The notes under the pieces were generated by a model. That model was given only the letters and a program-made list of their open reading frames with translations. It ran no database searches and was not told the origin of the DNA. From a bacterium (GTDB taxonomy: Bacteria > RBG-13-66-14), in contig JAPLSK010000170.1 of assembly GCA_026398675.1 (NCBI GenBank), positions 1 to 20,527 of the forward strand: a DNA stretch of 20,527 nt, written 5' to 3'. The position numbers were made by a program, and so were the translations under genes. Every line of letters begins with the position of its first letter. Position 1 is the stretch's first letter. This document shows, piece by piece, positions 1 through 7,605 of this stretch.

Positions 1-483
1 GGTCTCGGGGGTGACGCTGCAGCGGATGAGCCCCTTTTCTTCGGCCAGGTCCTTGATAGCCAACACGGCCGCGTTCAGGACCGACGGGTCGAGGGGCTGA
101 CCGCTCGTGACCCGGCTCTCGATGGCCTTAGCCACGTCGTCCTCGTCGAGATCCTTCACGCCGATGTAGGACACGACGCCGATGGTCGCCCGCTCCACCA
201 CCTCGAAGATGAGCTTTACCCCGTCCTCGTAGGGCTCCGTCAGGATGGCGACGTCGTCAAAGACGCCCTGGTCGAAGAGGCGGGTGATGTCGGCGGCGAC
301 GACGTCGGTGTCCAGGGGCTGGCCGACGCGCGAGGAGACGCGCTCGAAGACGTACTGGTCGTCGTAGATGTGGTTGCCGCGGACCTCCATGGCGCGGATG
401 ACGGGCGCCTTATCCTGCGCGTGGACGGTCGCGCCGAGGAGGAGGACGACCAGGAGGGCGTAAACGGGGCCTTTTATGGGCAT
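1..483 (-). CDS. bamA: BamA outer-membrane assembly factor, N-terminal part (runs off the window)
   Basis: 161 codons are present from ATG at 483; the gene continues beyond base 1. Residues 1-22 form a signal peptide with a Leu/Val-rich core ending in VHA-Q. Then comes a POTRA domain (V-I-R-A-M-E-V-R-G-N start, later L-F-D-Q-G-V-F-D-D-V) and the beginning of a second one (F-E-V-V-E-R-A-T-I-G-V-V-S-Y-I-G-V). In this family the POTRA domains sit in the periplasm and pass outer-membrane proteins to a C-terminal beta-barrel, which would lie outside the window. No strong Shine-Dalgarno precedes the ATG, but the signal peptide starts there. A TTGACA promoter lies just upstream. A related Omp85/TamA protein is possible, but two successive POTRA units after a short signal peptide fit BamA best. 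Confidence 0.82.
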   Translation of the reverse strand, partial: MPIKGPVYALLVVLLLGATVHAQDKAPVIRAMEVRGNHIYDDQYVFERVSSRVGQPLDTDVVAADITRLFDQGVFDDVAILTEPYEDGVKLIFEVVERATIGVVSYIGVKDLDEDDVAKAIESRVTSGQPLDPSVLNAAVLAIKDLAEEKGLIRCSVTPET

Positions 484-523
484 GATTGCGACGGCGTTCC
501 GACGGATGGTGTTGTGGCAGGCG

Positions 524-553
524 ATTTTGACACGCCGGTCCAGGGGCTGTCAA
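524..553 (-). promoter_or_regulatory. Probable sigma70 promoter of bamA
   Basis: On the minus strand a perfect -35 TTGACA (553-548) is followed after 18 bases by CAAAAT (529-524), 4 of 6 matches to TATAAT. The predicted transcript starts near 517, about 34 bases before the bamA ATG. Seen by eye only. Confidence 0.5.
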
Positions 554-649
554 CCTCGAAGGGGGCCCGGATGAAAAGACGAGGGTCACCCGCCATCCGA
601 ACCCCCATTAAATACGCAGAAGGCGTCAAATGGTGCCCGAAGACGAGTC

Positions 650-677
650 TTGACGGGAAGGCGGTCCGGGGTATATG
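650..677 (+). promoter_or_regulatory. Probable promoter of the lipoprotein gene
   Basis: TTGACG (650-655), 16-base spacer, TATATG (672-677). The predicted start near 684 leaves a very short leader that still contains the GGGAGG ribosome site at 688-693. Confidence 0.45.
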
Positions 678-696
678 TTGGTTTCTCGGGAGGACC

Positions 697-1626
697 ATGC
701 GGCGTTTTTTTCTCATCCCTCCTGGGCTCCTCGCGGCGCTTCTTCTCCCGGGCTGCGAGACGCCCGCGGGACCCTCCGCTCCGGCGGAGCTCGGATATCT
801 CTGGGCCCGAGCCCTGGCCGACCCCGTGGCCGGGGACTGGAATCCGGACGCGCCCTGCTCGGGTGTTTCGGGCGTCGTGGACCCGGACGGCCTCCTCACG
901 GACGGCGGCCTCTTCGACAGCTCCTGGCGGTTTTACTACCGCGCGGGGGAGGTCTACCTGTGCCTCACGGTGGACCCCTCGGGCGGCGTGACCGCCGAGG
1001 AGGTGTCGGGCTCCTACGGTGCCGAGGCCGAGGTTCCCGAATCCCTCGATTCCCCGGCCATCATGGAACTGGTGAGGGCGTACATCGAGGAGAAGAATCT
1101 TCTGCGGTCGCCGACGGTGCTCCAGCGGGTCGGGATGGGGCTCCTCGCCTCGACTGATGAACCCGAGCCGCTCTGGGAGATCGAGGCGGGCTACGACTAC
1201 CCGACACCGGTCTGCGGCGACTGGTCCGGCGAGGATTTGCCGGAGGCACAGCTCGCTTCGCTCGGTTCCGGGGCGGCGGTGAGCTTCATGCTCACCGGGC
1301 TGGACTACGTGGACGACTTCCGGCTGACCATCGAAGTGGCGGGGGCGGACGAGACCTTCGTCATAGATCGGATGGTTCCGCGCGACAAAGACGGCGACGG
1401 CTTTTTGGATTGGTTCGGCGCCACGGCGTACTTCTGGGATTACACCCTCACGCTGCGGGTGGACGGCTACCTGGACCCCTTCGCCGGTCACGTGGACGGG
1501 ACGTGGTCCTGGGAGGCCTTCCCCCTGGAGGATTCGGGCGTGTGGGAGGCCGATTGGAAGCATTTCGACTACTGTCCCGTCATCGAGCTTTCCGTGGACC
1601 CGGGGACGGGGGAGGTGGGGGAGTAG
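697..1626 (+). CDS. Predicted lipoprotein of unknown function
   Basis: 309 residues. The open frame extends upstream, but ATG 697 is chosen because GGGAGG lies 3 bases before it and because it starts a clear lipoprotein signal: M-R-R, a Leu/Ala core, then lipobox L-L-P-G-C with Cys at about residue 19. The rest has no membrane segment and is rich in acidic, Trp and Tyr residues. Around residue 230 a D-K-D-G-D-G-F-L-D-W stretch resembles the calcium-binding loops of dockerin and thrombospondin type 3 repeats. It is followed by beta-rich sequence (Y-T-L-T-L-R-V-D-G-Y), as in an Ig-like fold. I do not recognise a named family. The role is presumably an envelope-anchored structural or binding protein (inference). 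It is transcribed divergently from bamA and followed by a terminator-like hairpin. Confidence 0.8.
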   Translation: MRRFFLIPPGLLAALLLPGCETPAGPSAPAELGYLWARALADPVAGDWNPDAPCSGVSGVVDPDGLLTDGGLFDSSWRFYYRAGEVYLCLTVDPSGGVTAEEVSGSYGAEAEVPESLDSPAIMELVRAYIEEKNLLRSPTVLQRVGMGLLASTDEPEPLWEIEAGYDYPTPVCGDWSGEDLPEAQLASLGSGAAVSFMLTGLDYVDDFRLTIEVAGADETFVIDRMVPRDKDGDGFLDWFGATAYFWDYTLTLRVDGYLDPFAGHVDGTWSWEAFPLEDSGVWEADWKHFDYCPVIELSVDPGTGEVGE

Positions 1627-1644
1627 CGAACAGATGTTCGGTTG

Positions 1645-1671
1645 AAAAAACGGCCCGTGGGGGCCGCTTTT
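1645..1671 (+). terminator. Rho-independent terminator after the lipoprotein gene
   Basis: Stem CGGCCC (1651-1656), loop GTGG, stem GGGCCG (1661-1666), then CTTTT. It begins about 25 bases after the TAG stop and has an A-run before it, so it may also work in reverse. Confidence 0.65.
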
Positions 1672-1714
1672 ACATCGAAGGCAGCACCTCCGGGTTGGAA
1701 TCGCGCCGGAATAA

Positions 1715-1945
1715 CGTAGGGGCGGGTGTCCACACCCGCCCGTGGTTCCGCCATATCTGCGTTCCCGACACCGACCCTCACCTTAACCCGTCGGCGCGCC
1801 GCTCCCTGGAAGGGAGAGGGGACATGTAGGGCGGGGACTTTAGTCCCCTCCGTTTTTTCTAAGGCAGCCCTCACCCCAACCCTCTCCCACAGGGAGAGGG
1901 AGGCCGCTACACTCGTGGGTTGCGATGATGTAGGGCGGCCCCTAC
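1715..1945. repeat. Cluster of palindromic intergenic repeats, copy 1
   Basis: This fills most of the 400-base gap between the lipoprotein gene and the SPFH gene; no coding frame is credible here. Four elements can be told apart. A, 1715-1742, contains GGGTGTCCACACCC. B, 1774-1823, is a CCTCACC...CTCCCT half facing AGGGAGAGGGGACAT. C, 1826-1852, contains GGGGACTTTAGTCCCC. D, 1868-1902, is CCCTCACCCC...CCTCTCCC facing AGGGAGAGGG. A shorter hairpin TAGGGCGGCCCCTA lies at 1931-1944. All four main elements recur at 7721-7932. Confidence 0.75.
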
Positions 1946-1970
1946 GAGGGTGAAGCACGATTCACGCTTT

Positions 1971-2001
1971 ATAAAAAGGGGCGGACCTTTAGGTCCGCCC
2001 G
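1971..2001 (-). terminator. Rho-independent terminator of the NfeD-SPFH operon
   Basis: Read on the minus strand, GGGCGGACCT and AGGTCCGCCC (2000-1979) form a 10-bp perfect stem, followed by CTTTTTAT. It sits about 26 bases beyond the SPFH stop codon. Confidence 0.8.
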
Positions 2002-2026
2002 TTTTCTACCGCTTCCGGTGGCCGGG

Positions 2027-3127
2027 CTACTTCTTCGCCGGCGGGGTGAACTTCCACAGATCGGTCAGCGTGCCTACGCTGCCAAGCACGTTGGTGAGCT
2101 CCAGCGGGAAGAAGACCTTGTTGGCCTCGCCCTGGGCAATCTCGTTGAGGGTGTCCATGTAACGCAGGGCCACGAGGTATCCGGGGGCGATGGAGGCGTC
2201 CACGGCGGTCTTGACGAACTCGAGGGCGGCGGCCTCGGCCTCGGCGCGGATGCGGCGGGCGTCGGCGTCACCCGTGGCTTCCAGGACCTGCTTCTGCTTG
2301 TACCCCTCGGCGGTGAGAATGGCCGCCTGCTTCATGCCCTCGGCTTGGGCGATGCGGCTCTCCCGGTCTCCCTCGGCGCGCAGGATGACGGACCGCTTAT
2401 CGCCCTCGGCGGTGAGAATCTTCGCGCGGCGCTCACGCTCGGCGGTGGACTGCATCTGCATCGCCGCATCGATCTCCGGCGGCGGGAGAATATCCTGGAT
2501 CTCCACGCGGTTGACCTTGACGCCCCATTTGTCCGTGGCCTCGTCGAGGACCAGCCGCAGCTTGTTATTGATGACGTCGCGGCTGATCAGGGTCTCGTCC
2601 AGGTCAAGCTCGCCCATCACGTTACGCATCGTGGTCTGGGTCAGCTTCTCGATGGCATCGGGGAGGTTCAGAATCTCGTAGAGCGCCTTGGGCGGGTCGG
2701 TTATCTGGAAGTACAAAAGCGCGTTGACCTGCATGCGGACGTTGTCCTTGGTGATGACCGACTGGGCCGGGAAGTCGAAGACCTGCTCGCGGAGGTCCAC
2801 GCGGTCCTTGTACTCGCGCTGGGTGTAGACGCGTCCGCGGACGTTGATGTTGCGCGTCCATATCACCTTGCGCGGCTTGTCTATGATCGGGATGATCAGG
2901 TGCAGGCCGCTCTTCAGGGTCTTCGTGTACTTGCCCAGGCGTTCGATGACCATCACTTCGGCCTGTCTGACCACCTTGAAGCCGGCGATGGCGAAGACCA
3001 ACAGGAACAGAAAAATCGCGCCCAGGGCGATGATCGTCCCGACGCTGATGCCGCCCAAGTCCGCGGCGAAGCTGGCCGAGGCCAGGCACATCACGAGGAC
3101 CGGAACCAGATAGCGCAGTTTCAGCAA
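2027..3127 (-). CDS. SPFH/Band 7 (stomatin, QmcA-like) membrane protein
   Basis: 366 residues. The start is TTG at 3127, chosen because GGAGGT lies 6-7 bases upstream and the frame then gives a signal-like segment (residues 1-21, ending S-F-A-A). A second hydrophobic segment at about 25-48 should anchor the protein. The SPFH domain follows (about 52-220: E-R-L-G-K-Y, I-D-K-P, V-I-T-K-D-N-V, Y-F-Q-I-T-D, W-G-V-K-V-N-R-V-E-I). Next is an Ala/Glu-rich coiled coil with repeated A-E-G motifs (about 225-310), typical of stomatin and QmcA. Family members form large membrane-bound oligomers linked to protein quality control and membrane microdomains. The upstream NfeD gene is the usual partner. Having both a cleavable-looking signal and an anchor is unusual; the first segment may instead be a membrane helix. 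Confidence 0.92.
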   Translation of the reverse strand: MLKLRYLVPVLVMCLASASFAADLGGISVGTIIALGAIFLFLLVFAIAGFKVVRQAEVMVIERLGKYTKTLKSGLHLIIPIIDKPRKVIWTRNINVRGRVYTQREYKDRVDLREQVFDFPAQSVITKDNVRMQVNALLYFQITDPPKALYEILNLPDAIEKLTQTTMRNVMGELDLDETLISRDVINNKLRLVLDEATDKWGVKVNRVEIQDILPPPEIDAAMQMQSTAERERRAKILTAEGDKRSVILRAEGDRESRIAQAEGMKQAAILTAEGYKQKQVLEATGDADARRIRAEAEAAALEFVKTAVDASIAPGYLVALRYMDTLNEIAQGEANKVFFPLELTNVLGSVGTLTDLWKFTPPAKK

Positions 3128-3193
3128 GTCACACCTCCGTCACTGTCGTGTTGAGGTTTTTGGACTAAATAGAAGGGGTCCGGCGGCGCCGGG

Positions 3194-3649
3194 TCATTCG
3201 CCCTCGTGGGGGGCGATGGTGAACTTGATGCCGTCCACGCCGACGAGCTTGACCCGCCGCCCGACCTCGAAGGTGTAACCGTCGTCCTTGGGCCATACGG
3301 CGCCCCATTCCTCGCCGCCGACCTTGACGTAGCCCCGCCGGTCGTAGCTCACCGGCTGGGTGACGATGCCCGTCTTGCCCACCAGGGCCTCGATGTTGGT
3401 CTTGGTGTCTTCGGCGTGAGCGACCTTTTCGGCCTTGACGAAGAATTTGCGGGTCAGGAAGAGAAACATGCCACCGGCCAGGACGAAGACGGCTATCTGC
3501 CAGACGACGGCCATGCCGGTGAGGGACACGGCGGCGGTGAGCATCCCCGCCACGCCGAAGGGCAAGAGGAAGAAGCCGGGGACCACAATTTCGGCCACGG
3601 CCAGGAGGAACCCGGCGATCAGCCACAGGTGCCATGCGTAGATCTCCAT
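3194..3649 (-). CDS. NfeD-like membrane protein, partner of the SPFH protein
   Basis: 151 residues from ATG 3649, with AAGGAG five bases upstream. Residues 1-66 carry three or four membrane segments (W-H-L-W-L-I-A-G-F-L-L-A-V-A-E-I-V-V-P-G-F start, then G-V-A-G-M-L and V-V-W-Q-I-A-V-F-V-L). A soluble C-terminal domain at about 85-148 has the NfeD OB-fold pattern (L-V-G-K-T-G-I-V, G-Y-V-K-V-G-G-E-E-W, V-G-R-R-V-K-L-V-G-V-D-G). The size fits the short, protease-free class such as E. coli YbbJ, which pairs with QmcA. Here the NfeD gene comes first and the SPFH gene starts 66 bases after its stop, so they are very likely one transcript ending at 1971-2001. Confidence 0.9.
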   Translation of the reverse strand: MEIYAWHLWLIAGFLLAVAEIVVPGFFLLPFGVAGMLTAAVSLTGMAVVWQIAVFVLAGGMFLFLTRKFFVKAEKVAHAEDTKTNIEALVGKTGIVTQPVSYDRRGYVKVGGEEWGAVWPKDDGYTFEVGRRVKLVGVDGIKFTIAPHEGE

Positions 3650-3688
3650 AGGCGCTCCTTGGAGGAAACCTTGTCAGTCTACCCCACC

Positions 3689-3694
3689 ATTATA
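3689..3694 (-). promoter_or_regulatory. Probable -10 element of the NfeD-SPFH operon
   Basis: A perfect TATAAT (3694-3689) lies 40 bases before the NfeD start. The sequence 17 bases upstream (TTTCAT) is a poor -35. It falls in the 76-base gap after trmD, which makes a promoter for the pair plausible. Confidence 0.45.
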
Positions 3695-3725
3695 CCGGGT
3701 CGGGGCGAAAAATGAAACGCGCGGG

Positions 3726-4400
3726 TCATTCATCCAGAAGATCGGGCCGGAGCCGGCTCGTCCGTTCGAGCGACCGCTCGCGGCGCCATCTTTTCACCGC
3801 TTCATGGTCCCCCGATAGCAGCACCTCGGGGACGGTCATCCCCCGAAACGCCGCCGGTCGGGTGTACCAGGGGCAGTCCAGGAACCCCTCACCCTCGAAG
3901 GAGTCCTCCAGGGCCGCCTCGGCGTCGGAGAGGACGCCGGGAATCAGGCGCACCGCCGCCTCCACCGCCGCCAGCGCCACCAGTTCCCCCCCCGACAGGA
4001 CGAAATCCCCCAGCGACAGCTCGAGGTCCGCCAACGTCCGCACCCGCTCGTCCACGCCCTTGTAGCGGCCGCAGATGAAGACCAGGTGCTCCTCCAGCGA
4101 TAGCTCCCGAGCCAGGGGGTGATCCAGCACCCGCCCGCCGGGGTCGGTGAGAATCACCCGGGTGTTCTCGCGCCGCAGGTCCTCCACCGCGGCGAAGATG
4201 GGCTCGGGCTTCAAGAGCATCCCCGCCCCGCCGCCGAAGGGCTCGCCGTCGGCCAGGTGGTGGTTCCCGCCGCAGTAGTCCTTCAGGTCCACCGCGCACA
4301 GGCGGGCCAGTCCCTTGGCCGAGGAGCGCCCCATAATGGAGCTCTCCAGGTACGCCTGTACCGGGCCGGGGAAGAGGGTGATGATGTCGGCTTCGAACAT
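3726..4400 (-). CDS. trmD: tRNA (guanine-37-N1)-methyltransferase
   Basis: 224 residues, the usual size. TrmD uses S-adenosylmethionine to methylate G37 next to the anticodon and so prevents frameshifting. Family signatures are seen in order: F-E-A-D-I-I-T-L-F-P at the start, D-G-E-P-F-G-G-G-A-G-M near 52, L-T-D-P-G-G-R near 84, the knotted SAM site C-G-R-Y-K-G-V-D-E-R-V near 109, and L-G-D-F-V-L-S-G-G-E near 130. ATG 4400 is chosen; the codon before it is GTG, an alternative start. The upstream gene's TGA shares its A with this ATG (TGATG), which suggests translational coupling. The common neighbours rpsP, rimM and rplS are absent. No hairpin terminator is seen after the stop. Confidence 0.96.
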   Translation of the reverse strand: MFEADIITLFPGPVQAYLESSIMGRSSAKGLARLCAVDLKDYCGGNHHLADGEPFGGGAGMLLKPEPIFAAVEDLRRENTRVILTDPGGRVLDHPLARELSLEEHLVFICGRYKGVDERVRTLADLELSLGDFVLSGGELVALAAVEAAVRLIPGVLSDAEAALEDSFEGEGFLDCPWYTRPAAFRGMTVPEVLLSGDHEAVKRWRRERSLERTSRLRPDLLDE

Positions 4401-5056
4401 CACGGTGCGACGACCAGCTCGATGCCGTCCTCGACGTGGTAGTCATGGCCGTTGACGTTGACCGGTCCCAGCGGCTGGTAGCCCCAGAGGTGGAAGCTGA
4501 TGCGGTCCGCGGGCGGCGCCGGTACCGTGCCCCAGTCCTCGCCGTTGACCACCGCCGGCAGGTTGGCCTCGGGGTTCTTGTTTATTATCACCAGCTGGGA
4601 GAACTTTTCGGGCAGGTACGGCCGCACCGTGGGCAGGCCCACGTCCTGCATGGCGTAGAGCCCGTAGTCGTCCTTGAGCCAGACGACGATGTGGACCGCC
4701 TGCCAGCGGGAGAAGCTCCCGGTGCGCTGGACCTTATCCCACCGGGGCTGGAAGCCGTCGGCGTCGGTGACCTCGGCCCCGGCGCTGATGTACAGAGGCG
4801 AGCTGAAGCCGTCCTCGGAGCGGAACTCGGCCAGGCCCAGGTACTCCACGTCGGCCGACATCTCCTTCAAGCCCACGGTGAGCTCGTTGAAGTCGTAGCC
4901 GCCCCACTCCAGCACGATGCTGTCGCCGACGGCGGTGGCGTTGACGCGGAAGTTCAGGATGCCTATCTCCTCGAAGTGGTATAGCGCCGCGTCGTAGGAT
5001 AGCTCCGCCCCCGCGGCGAGGCACAGCGCCAGGATGAGTATCGCGGTCGTCCGCAT
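4400..5056 (-). CDS. Secreted protein of unknown function
   Basis: 218 residues. A short signal peptide (M-R-T-T-A-I-L-I-L-A-L-C-L-A-A-G-A-E) is followed by a soluble, beta-rich chain with no membrane segment: repeated F-N-E-L, Y-I-S-A-G-A-E-V, V-H-I-V-V-W-L-K-D and a Pro-rich region near 175-185. There is no Cys after the signal, so it is not a lipoprotein. I do not recognise a family; a carbohydrate-binding-like or Ig-like sandwich is possible but unproved. It lies 11 bases after murI, and its stop codon overlaps the trmD start, so it is probably made from a murI-trmD transcript. The ribosome site (GAGGA close to ATG) is weak. Confidence 0.75.
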   Translation of the reverse strand: MRTTAILILALCLAAGAELSYDAALYHFEEIGILNFRVNATAVGDSIVLEWGGYDFNELTVGLKEMSADVEYLGLAEFRSEDGFSSPLYISAGAEVTDADGFQPRWDKVQRTGSFSRWQAVHIVVWLKDDYGLYAMQDVGLPTVRPYLPEKFSQLVIINKNPEANLPAVVNGEDWGTVPAPPADRISFHLWGYQPLGPVNVNGHDYHVEDGIELVVAP

Positions 5057-5067
5057 GGGTCCTCGAA

Positions 5068-5883
5068 TCAGGAAAAGCTCTCCAGGTCCACGATTTCCAA
5101 CTCCCCCACCGGGCCCGAGAAGAAGTTTTGCGCGATGGCGAGGAAGGTCTCCGAGACGTCGGTGGCGTGGAAGGCGTGCCCGCCGCCGGAGCCGGAGTAA
5201 TTGGCCAGCCCGTTGGCGTCCAGGAGCTCGTCCACGGCGCGGGCCGTCTCCTCGGCCGAGTCAACCAGCGTCACCCCCGCGCCCATGGCCTGGGCGATGA
5301 CGTCTTTTAAAAGCGGGTAGTGGGTGCAGCCCAGGACCAGGGTGTCCACCCCCGTCGCGCGCAGGGGCTCCAGGTAGCTCTGCGCCACCCAGCGCGGGAC
5401 GGAGCCGGTCAGCCAGCCCTCCTCGGCCAGGGGGACGAAGAGGGGGCAGGGGCGGGAATGAACCGTCGCGTCCGGCCTCAGGCGGTGGATGGCCTCCTCG
5501 TAGCTGCCGCTGGCGACGGTGGCGCGCGTCCCAATGACGCCGATGACGCCGGTTTTTGTATGGTTGACGGCGGCCCGCGCCCCGGGCTCCACCACGCCCA
5601 CGAGGGGCAGCTTCGCCTCCCGCGCGAGCGTGGGCAGCGCCACGGCGCTGGCCGTGTTGCACGCCACCACCACGAGCTTGACCCGCATCTTCTCAAAGAA
5701 GGCGAGGGCCTGGCGCGTGTAGTGGATGACGGTGGCCGGGGACTTGCCTCCGTAGGGCACCCGCGCCGTGTCGCCCAGGTACACCAGGGTCTCGCGGGGC
5801 AGGCGCTCGACCACCGCCCGGGCCACGGTCAGCCCGCCGACGCCGGAGTCGAAAACGCCGATGGGGGCGCCGGGATCGGACAT
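5068..5883 (-). CDS. murI: Glutamate racemase
   Basis: 271 residues, normal length. It interconverts L- and D-glutamate without a cofactor, supplying D-Glu for the peptidoglycan stem peptide in the cytoplasm. The N-terminal I-G-V-F-D-S-G-V-G-G-L-T-V is diagnostic. Also seen are L-G-D-T-A-R-V-P-Y-G, the first catalytic cysteine in A-C-N-T-A-S (Cys75), V-G-V-V-E-P-G, and the second catalytic cysteine in G-C-T-H-Y-P-L-L (Cys186). The start ATG 5883 has GGAGG seven bases upstream. It begins about 90 bases after ruvB and beyond a hairpin terminator, so it probably has its own promoter; TAAGAT at 5908-5903 is a weak -10 candidate. Confidence 0.97.
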   Translation of the reverse strand: MSDPGAPIGVFDSGVGGLTVARAVVERLPRETLVYLGDTARVPYGGKSPATVIHYTRQALAFFEKMRVKLVVVACNTASAVALPTLAREAKLPLVGVVEPGARAAVNHTKTGVIGVIGTRATVASGSYEEAIHRLRPDATVHSRPCPLFVPLAEEGWLTGSVPRWVAQSYLEPLRATGVDTLVLGCTHYPLLKDVIAQAMGAGVTLVDSAEETARAVDELLDANGLANYSGSGGGHAFHATDVSETFLAIAQNFFSGPVGELEIVDLESFS

Positions 5884-5920
5884 CGGAGAACCTCCGAGGC
5901 AATCTTACCACAAGCGCCCT

Positions 5921-5950
5921 AAAAAAGAGGCGGATGTTCCGCCCCTCTCT
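5921..5950 (-). terminator. Rho-independent terminator after ruvB
   Basis: On the minus strand AGAGAGGGGCGGA and TCCGCCTCT form a stem around a short ACA loop, with a small bulge, followed by TTTTTT. It starts about 20 bases after the ruvB stop and separates ruvB from murI. Confidence 0.75.
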
Positions 5951-5970
5951 ATGAGCCGCGACCGCTTCCG

Positions 5971-6993
5971 CTACAGGTTCATCTCGCTCTGCCGCCCCCG
6001 CCTGGGCGTGAGGCCCAGGTGGTCCCAGGCCCGGGGCATGGCCACCCGCCCCTGGGGGGTGCGGGTGATGAAGCCCTCCTGAATCAGGAACGGCTCGTGG
6101 ACCTCCTCCAGGGTGTCCGGCTCCTCGCCCACGGCCACGGCGATGGTCTTCACCCCGGTGGGCCCTCCGCCGAACTTCTCGCACAGGGTCTTAAGGACCG
6201 TCCGGTCCATCTCGTCGAGCCCGGCCGAGTCCACGCCCAAAAGCCCGAGCGCCTCGTCGGCCACCTTCGCGGTGATCGCCCCGTCGGCCTTCACCTCGGC
6301 GTAATCGCGCACCCGGCGCAACAATCTGTTCGCCACCCGGGGCGTGCCCCGGCTGCGGCGGGCTATCTCCCCCAGGCCCTTGTCGTCTATCCCGACGCCC
6401 ATGATTTTCGCCGAGCGCCGCAGGATGGTGTCTATATCCTCCACGGGGTAGTAGCCGAGGCGCAGCGCCACGCCGAATCGCGCCCGCAGAGGCGACGACA
6501 GGAGCCCCACTCGCGTCGTCGCCCCCACCAGGGTGTAGTGCTTGAGGTCGAGCTTGATGGAGCGCGCCGCCGGACCGGAATCTATCACGATGTCCAGCCG
6601 GAAGTCCTCCATCGCCGGGTAGAGGTACTCCTCGACGATGGTGGGCAGGCGGTGGACCTCGTCAATGAAGAGGATGTCGCGGTGGTCGAGGGCGGTGAGG
6701 ATGCCGGCCAGGTCGCCGGGGCGCTCGAGGGCGGGTCCCGAAGTGCTCCGCAGCTCCACGCCGGTCTCGCGGGCGATGATGTTGGCCAGGGTGGTCTTGC
6801 CCAGCCCGGGGGGGCCGGATAAAAGGACGTGGTCGAGGGCCTCGCCGCGCCGCCGGGCGGCTTCGATGAATACCACGAGCTGCTCCTTCACCCCCCGCTG
6901 GCCGACGAAGTCCGACAGCTTGTCGGGGCGCAGGTTGCGCTCGACGAAGTCCTCGGGCTGCGGGGTGGGGTCTACGACGCTCGACTCGGGCAC
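5971..6993 (-). CDS. ruvB: Holliday junction branch-migration helicase RuvB
   Basis: 340 residues, full length. This AAA+ ATPase drives branch migration of Holliday junctions with RuvA. The start is GTG 6993 with GAGGAG six bases upstream. Seen in order: the R-P-D-K-L-S-D-F-V-G-Q entry motif, Walker A G-P-P-G-L-G-K-T-T (60-68), Walker B F-I-D-E-V-H-R (109-115), sensor I G-A-T-T-R near 166, the arginine-finger region S-S-P-L-R-A-R-F-G, R-G-T-P-R-V-A-N-R-L-L-R-R in domain 2, and the C-terminal winged helix (G-F-I-T-R-T-P-Q-G-R-V-A). ruvA and ruvC are not in the window. Only 15 bases separate it from the upstream lipoprotein gene, with which it must share a transcript. Confidence 0.98.
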   Translation of the reverse strand: MPESSVVDPTPQPEDFVERNLRPDKLSDFVGQRGVKEQLVVFIEAARRRGEALDHVLLSGPPGLGKTTLANIIARETGVELRSTSGPALERPGDLAGILTALDHRDILFIDEVHRLPTIVEEYLYPAMEDFRLDIVIDSGPAARSIKLDLKHYTLVGATTRVGLLSSPLRARFGVALRLGYYPVEDIDTILRRSAKIMGVGIDDKGLGEIARRSRGTPRVANRLLRRVRDYAEVKADGAITAKVADEALGLLGVDSAGLDEMDRTVLKTLCEKFGGGPTGVKTIAVAVGEEPDTLEEVHEPFLIQEGFITRTPQGRVAMPRAWDHLGLTPRRGRQSEMNL

Positions 6994-7008
6994 TGGAGGC
7001 TCCTCGCG

Positions 7009-7560
7009 TTACAGGCGGTACCAGGCTTTGAGCCAGCCCCAGGAATGCTCGCCGACCTTCTCATCCACCCAGCGGGTGATTATCCAATCCTCACCCTGTT
7101 TCTCCAGCTCGAACTGGGCGTTCCCGTTGACGATGAAGGAGTCGTCCTGCGATATAGAGTAGTAGATGATGGTGTAACTAAGCCAGTTGCTGGAGTAGTG
7201 CCTCGCACCCTCCGGTGGTGGTTGCATGCCCTCCAAATTCAGGTCTATCAATATCCTCTCGGCGTCATCGAACATGTGCTGGGTCGCGATGAGCTCCTGG
7301 TCGCGACCCCAGTCGAAGGGGATTGTAAATCCGTTCACTACGGAATCCTTATCGTCGTCGGGATCGAAGATGAAGAGGAATCCGCCAAAATTTCTGTTGA
7401 GTACGTAGTCCACGCCGCCGTAGTCTAGGTTGGAGTAGGAGTCGCGCAGTAACTTAAGTGTTTTATAGGGGGTGGAGAGGTCGGGAAGGGGCCCCGTCGG
7501 CAGGGTGAAGCAGCCGCCGAGGAGCGCCAGCGCGACGAAAAAGGGCAGGGGGCTTTTCAT
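7009..7560 (-). CDS. Small predicted lipoprotein, possibly NTF2-like
   Basis: 183 residues. The open frame extends upstream, but ATG 7560 is chosen: GGAGGG lies 3 bases before it and it starts a lipoprotein signal, M-K-S-P-L-P-F-F-V-A-L-A with lipobox L-L-G-G-C (Cys at about 17). The mature part begins T-P-Y-K-T-L-K-L-L-R-D-S-Y-S-N-L-D-Y-G-G-V-D-Y-V-L-N and later has F-L-F-I-F-D-P, an aromatic stretch, and F-E-L-E-K-Q-G-E-D-W-I-I-T-R-W-V-D. A helix followed by curved strands, with W-I-I-T-R-W near the end, is the usual look of NTF2/SnoaL-like folds (inference). Function unknown. It is the first gene of a two-gene unit with ruvB, an odd pairing. Confidence 0.78.
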   Translation of the reverse strand: MKSPLPFFVALALLGGCFTLPTGPLPDLSTPYKTLKLLRDSYSNLDYGGVDYVLNRNFGGFLFIFDPDDDKDSVVNGFTIPFDWGRDQELIATQHMFDDAERILIDLNLEGMQPPPEGARHYSSNWLSYTIIYYSISQDDSFIVNGNAQFELEKQGEDWIITRWVDEKVGEHSWGWLKAWYRL

Positions 7561-7576
7561 CGTCCCTCCACCCGCA

Positions 7577-7605
7577 AAACTACCCGCCCCGCCCCGGCTT
7601 GTCAA
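7577..7605 (-). promoter_or_regulatory. Probable promoter of the lipoprotein-ruvB unit
   Basis: Perfect -35 TTGACA (7605-7600), 17-base spacer, weak -10 TAGTTT (7582-7577). The predicted start near 7570 leaves a leader of about 10 bases. It begins at the base of the terminator hairpin from the gene upstream. Confidence 0.5.

Noticed and set aside
586..1563. 325-codon minus-strand frame opposite the lipoprotein gene
   Set aside because: Shadow frame rich in Arg/His/Pro; the plus frame has a lipobox, ribosome site and promoter.
2018..3154. Long plus-strand open frame of 378 codons opposite the SPFH gene
   Set aside because: Antisense shadow in GC-rich DNA. The minus frame has clear SPFH motifs; the plus frame is His/Gly/Leu-rich with no domain.
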